Source: a bacterium
GTDB lineage: Bacteria; Krumholzibacteriota; Krumholzibacteria; LZORAL124-64-63
NCBI GenBank assembly: GCA_021767885.1
Contig: JAASSM010000091.1
Location: forward strand, 1-6,918
Reading direction: 5' to 3'
Length of the DNA: 6,918 nucleotides
Below are positions 5,590-6,918 of this stretch, one piece after another. The position numbers were made by a program, and so were the translations under genes. Under the pieces are notes generated by a model. The model ran no database searches, was not told the origin of the DNA, and worked only from the letters and a program-made list of their open reading frames with translations. Each line of letters starts with the position of its first letter. Positions within the stretch are counted from its first letter, which is position 1.

Positions 5590-5783
5590 TACTGGTTCTG
5601 TAAATCTGTACACGGTGGTTCGTGGATTGTATACGTTATTCGGGAAATCAGGGCAAGTGGATGGTCGACGGTGTGGGGTCGCGAGGCGGGGGGCGAGACG
5701 GCCGCGAGGGGACTCGCAGGTGTGCGGCGGGCGCCGGGCGCGGTGGTCGATGGTCCCGCGGGGGCGGGTCGCTCGTGGGCGCA

Positions 5784-5904
5784 AGGCGCTCCTGGGCGCC
5801 GCGGTCGATCACTCCGGGGGGTGCGAGGCGCTCCTGGGCGCCGCGGTCGATCACTCCGGGGGGCGCAAGGCGCGCCATGGCGCGGAGGTCGATCCCACTG
5901 CGGT
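5784..5904. repeat. 42-bp tandem repeat, two near-identical copies and one diverged
   Basis: A 38-bp block at 5784-5821 recurs perfectly at 5826-5863 (period 42), and a third, diverged unit starts at 5868 and keeps the GGTCGATC core at the same phase. Each of the first two units contains GGCGC-TCCTGG-GCGCC, able to form a small hairpin. A looser GGTCGAT at 5745 may be an older fragment. Because 42 is a multiple of three, repeats appear as 14-residue repeats in every open frame, but no good translation start supports a protein. Confidence 0.85.
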
Positions 5905-5937
5905 GGCGAGGATGTCTCCGTCGTGATGTGTTGTTGA

Positions 5938-5973
5938 ATGAGGAAAAAATTTATGGCCAGAAAGCACAAGTGA
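5938..5973 (+). other. Possible 11-codon basic micro-ORF (MRKKFMARKHK)
   Basis: In the AT-richer island, ATG at 5938 opens an 11-codon frame ending with TGA at 5973. A second in-frame ATG at 5953 has GAGGA eight bases upstream and would give MARKHK. Seven of the 11 residues are basic. It would be the only plus-strand gene and no plus-strand gene follows, so a leader-peptide role has no target here. Chance is a serious alternative. Confidence 0.15.
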
Positions 5974-6010
5974 TCCGGGGCGCTGGATACTTTTTGCGCC
6001 AATGACCCGC

Positions 6011-6034
6011 CCAGGTACACCGCGGTGTACCTGG
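6011..6034. promoter_or_regulatory. Perfect 24-bp palindrome (half-site CCAGGTACACCG)
   Basis: The 12-bp half CCAGGTACACCG is followed without spacer by its exact reverse complement. TGCGCCA at 5995-6001 and TGGCGCA at 6032-6038 form an additional overlapping inverted repeat, and GGCGC/GCGCC at 5979-5983 and 5996-6000 offers a competing stem. A high-affinity dimer-binding operator is the simplest reading; an RNA hairpin is possible. No T-run follows on either strand. The binder is unknown. Confidence 0.65.
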
Positions 6035-6085
6035 CGCAGATCATCAGTCAAGTCCGCCCGGATGGCGATTCCTGGGCTGTCGGCT

Positions 6086-6200
6086 CCGGTCCGGTTTTCC
6101 GCCGTCGGGCCGGACCTCGCCTGGCCGGACCCCGCCAGGCCGGACCCTCGCCGGTCCGGTTTTCCGCCGCCGGGCCGGACGCCGCCAGGCCGGACCCCAG
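6086..6200. repeat. GC-rich repeat array downstream of ilvE
   Basis: The block CCGGTCCGGTTTTCCGCCG starts at 6086 and again at 6151 (period 65). GCCAGGCCGGACCC occurs at 6134-6147 and 6184-6197. GGTCCGG and CCGGACC are repeatedly placed to pair, for instance across the TTTTCCGCCG loops, so a set of stable stem-loops is expected in either transcript. It may protect or end the ilvE mRNA, or be simple repeat DNA. Confidence 0.7.
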
Positions 6201-6214
6201 CCACGTCGGCTCCA

Positions 6215-6233
6215 GGTCGGCTTCCTTCCGACC
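6215..6233 (-). terminator. Stem-loop 25 bp after the ilvE stop codon
   Basis: GGTCGG and CCGACC (6 bp) are separated by a 7-nt loop. It is the first hairpin downstream of ilvE on the minus strand. It lacks a following T-run, so any termination would need Rho or the repeated hairpins beyond it. Confidence 0.3.
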
Positions 6234-6258
6234 GGTTCCCCCCGGCCAGCTCCGCGGG

Positions 6259-6918
6259 TCAGTCCACGCGGGCCACGGGGTGGCGCCACTCGGTGTGTTC
6301 CTGGCTCTCGCCGGCGTGGATGGCGCTGAGGGATTCGCGCAGGTCGCGGGTGAGGGGGCCCTCGGTGCCCTCGGCGATGGTCACGTCGCGCTGGTCGGCG
6401 TGGATCTTTCCCACCGGCGTGACGATGGCGGCGGTGCCGCAGGCGAAGACCTCGCGCAGCGTGCCCTGTTCGGCGTCGGCGAGGACGTCGGCCAGGACGG
6501 GGGACTCCTCCACCCACCGCAGGCCGCGGTCGCGGACCATGTGGCCGATGCTGTCACGGGTGACGCCGGCGAGGATGGTGTCGTTCTCCGGCCAGATGGG
6601 CGCGGTGACCACGCGGTCCTCGTACACGAAGCAGATGTTCATGGCGCCCATCTCCTCGACGCGGCTGCGGGTGAGCGCGTCGAGCCAGATGATCTGGTCG
6701 TAGCCCTCGGCCTGGGCGCGCTTGATGGGCAGCAGGGCGGCGGCGTAGTTGCCGCCGGTCTTGGCGAAGCCCACGCCGCCGGGGGCGGACCGCACGTACT
6801 CGGTCTCCGCCTTGAGGTACAGGGGCTTGATGCCGCTCTTGAAGTACGTGCCCACCGGCCCGGTGATGATGAAGAACGTGTAGGTGCTCGAGGCGGCCAC
6901 GCCCAGGCTGGGCTCGTC
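6259..6918 (-). CDS. ilvE: Branched-chain amino acid aminotransferase, class II (N-terminus outside window)
   Basis: This is the C-terminal 219 residues of a PLP-dependent fold-type IV aminotransferase that interconverts leucine, isoleucine and valine with their 2-oxo acids, using 2-oxoglutarate/glutamate, in the cytosol. Seen, counting from the first visible residue: DEPSLGVAASSTYTFFII (1-18), YVRSAPGGVGFAKTGGNYAA (41-60) with the expected PLP lysine at 53, then IIWLDA, VEEMGAMN, LAGVTRDS, and EVFACGTAAIVTPVG. The EYVR...GGNY and EVFACGTAA motifs place it in the class II group (like mycobacterial and eukaryotic enzymes, about 350-370 residues) rather than the shorter E. coli IlvE type; roughly 130-150 residues are missing beyond the right edge. 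No ilv neighbour is visible. The stop is TGA at 6261-6259, and a long non-coding stretch follows, so the transcript probably ends here. Confidence 0.94.
   Translation of the reverse strand, partial: DEPSLGVAASSTYTFFIITGPVGTYFKSGIKPLYLKAETEYVRSAPGGVGFAKTGGNYAAALLPIKRAQAEGYDQIIWLDALTRSRVEEMGAMNICFVYEDRVVTAPIWPENDTILAGVTRDSIGHMVRDRGLRWVEESPVLADVLADAEQGTLREVFACGTAAIVTPVGKIHADQRDVTIAEGTEGPLTRDLRESLSAIHAGESQEHTEWRHPVARVD

Larger units (their letters stand above)
5582..6258. other. 677-bp gap between ilvE and the Xre gene with no convincing protein gene
   Basis: Several frames stay open here only because stop codons are rare in GC-rich DNA; their products are Arg/Gly/Pro low complexity without good start signals. 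Three zones can be seen. 5590-5650 is AT-richer, with TGTACAC and GTATAC motifs and ACAGA repeats. 5784-5904 holds a 42-bp tandem repeat. 5925-6040 is an AT-richer island ending in a perfect 24-bp palindrome, and 6086-6200 is an array of GGCCGGACC-type repeats. No tRNA, transposase or CRISPR was seen. Confidence 0.6.

Noticed and set aside
5648..5878. A 76-codon minus-strand frame with RLAPPGVIDRGAQE repeats.
   Set aside because: No Shine-Dalgarno precedes the ATG, and the remainder is Pro/Arg low complexity over the same tandem repeat.
5784..5904. CRISPR-like array suggested by regularly spaced repeats.
   Set aside because: The repeats abut with only a few bases between them, there are no unique spacers, and no cas gene is near.
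5671..5937. An 88-codon plus-strand frame with collagen-like GAPGRRGRSLRG repeats.
   Set aside because: It starts with a GTG lacking a good ribosome binding site and its repeats simply reflect the 42-bp DNA repeat, which is open in several frames.
6044..6517. A minus-strand frame of 157 codons crossing the ilvE end and the repeat field.
   Set aside because: It overlaps ilvE in another frame and continues into repeat-coded Arg/Pro/Gly sequence.

Overview
This 6.9-kb window is very GC-rich. Every gene I can support lies on the minus strand, so transcription runs from high to low coordinates. The gene content (a DtxR-type regulator with feoAB, an HDOD signalling protein, a DUF2270 membrane protein, a DEDDh exonuclease with an ExoX-like tail, and a class II branched-chain aminotransferase) and the sigma-70-like promoters suggest a high-GC proteobacterium. 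A gammaproteobacterium, possibly Ectothiorhodospiraceae-like, is my best guess. That placement is inferred from gene content and cannot be proven from this stretch.

Layout in transcription order, right to left. (a) 6918-6259: C-terminal 219 residues of IlvE. (b) 6258-5582: about 680 bp with no convincing gene. It holds a GC-rich repeat field, a perfect 24-bp palindrome, an AT-richer island and a 42-bp tandem repeat. (c) 5546-4529: an Xre-type repressor overlapping a seven-helix membrane protein by 35 bp. The strong promoter in front appears to give a leaderless mRNA and carries a 12-bp palindrome inside its spacer. (d) 4312-3524: a DEDDh 3'-5' exonuclease with its own promoter, followed after 64 bp by (e) the DUF2270 membrane protein, 3459-2587. 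(f) 2340-1414: an HDOD protein that keeps HD-type residues and has a possible sigma-28-like promoter. (g) 1267 to the window's left end: an iron-uptake operon, dtxR-like regulator - feoA - feoB, with the regulator first. Its promoter is embedded in direct and inverted A-tract repeats.

The feo operon is the clearest functional unit. The regulator has DtxR-type Cys/Glu/His ligands plus MntR-type Asp/Glu ligands and probably senses Fe(II). FeoA is the small cytosolic accessory protein and FeoB the GTPase-permease for ferrous iron. The Xre/membrane-protein pair is a second compact, probably self-regulated unit. No mobile element, CRISPR array, tRNA or rRNA was seen. Nothing here is clearly a new system; the most unusual DNA is the repeat- and palindrome-rich gap between ilvE and the Xre gene, and the leaderless promoter next to it.
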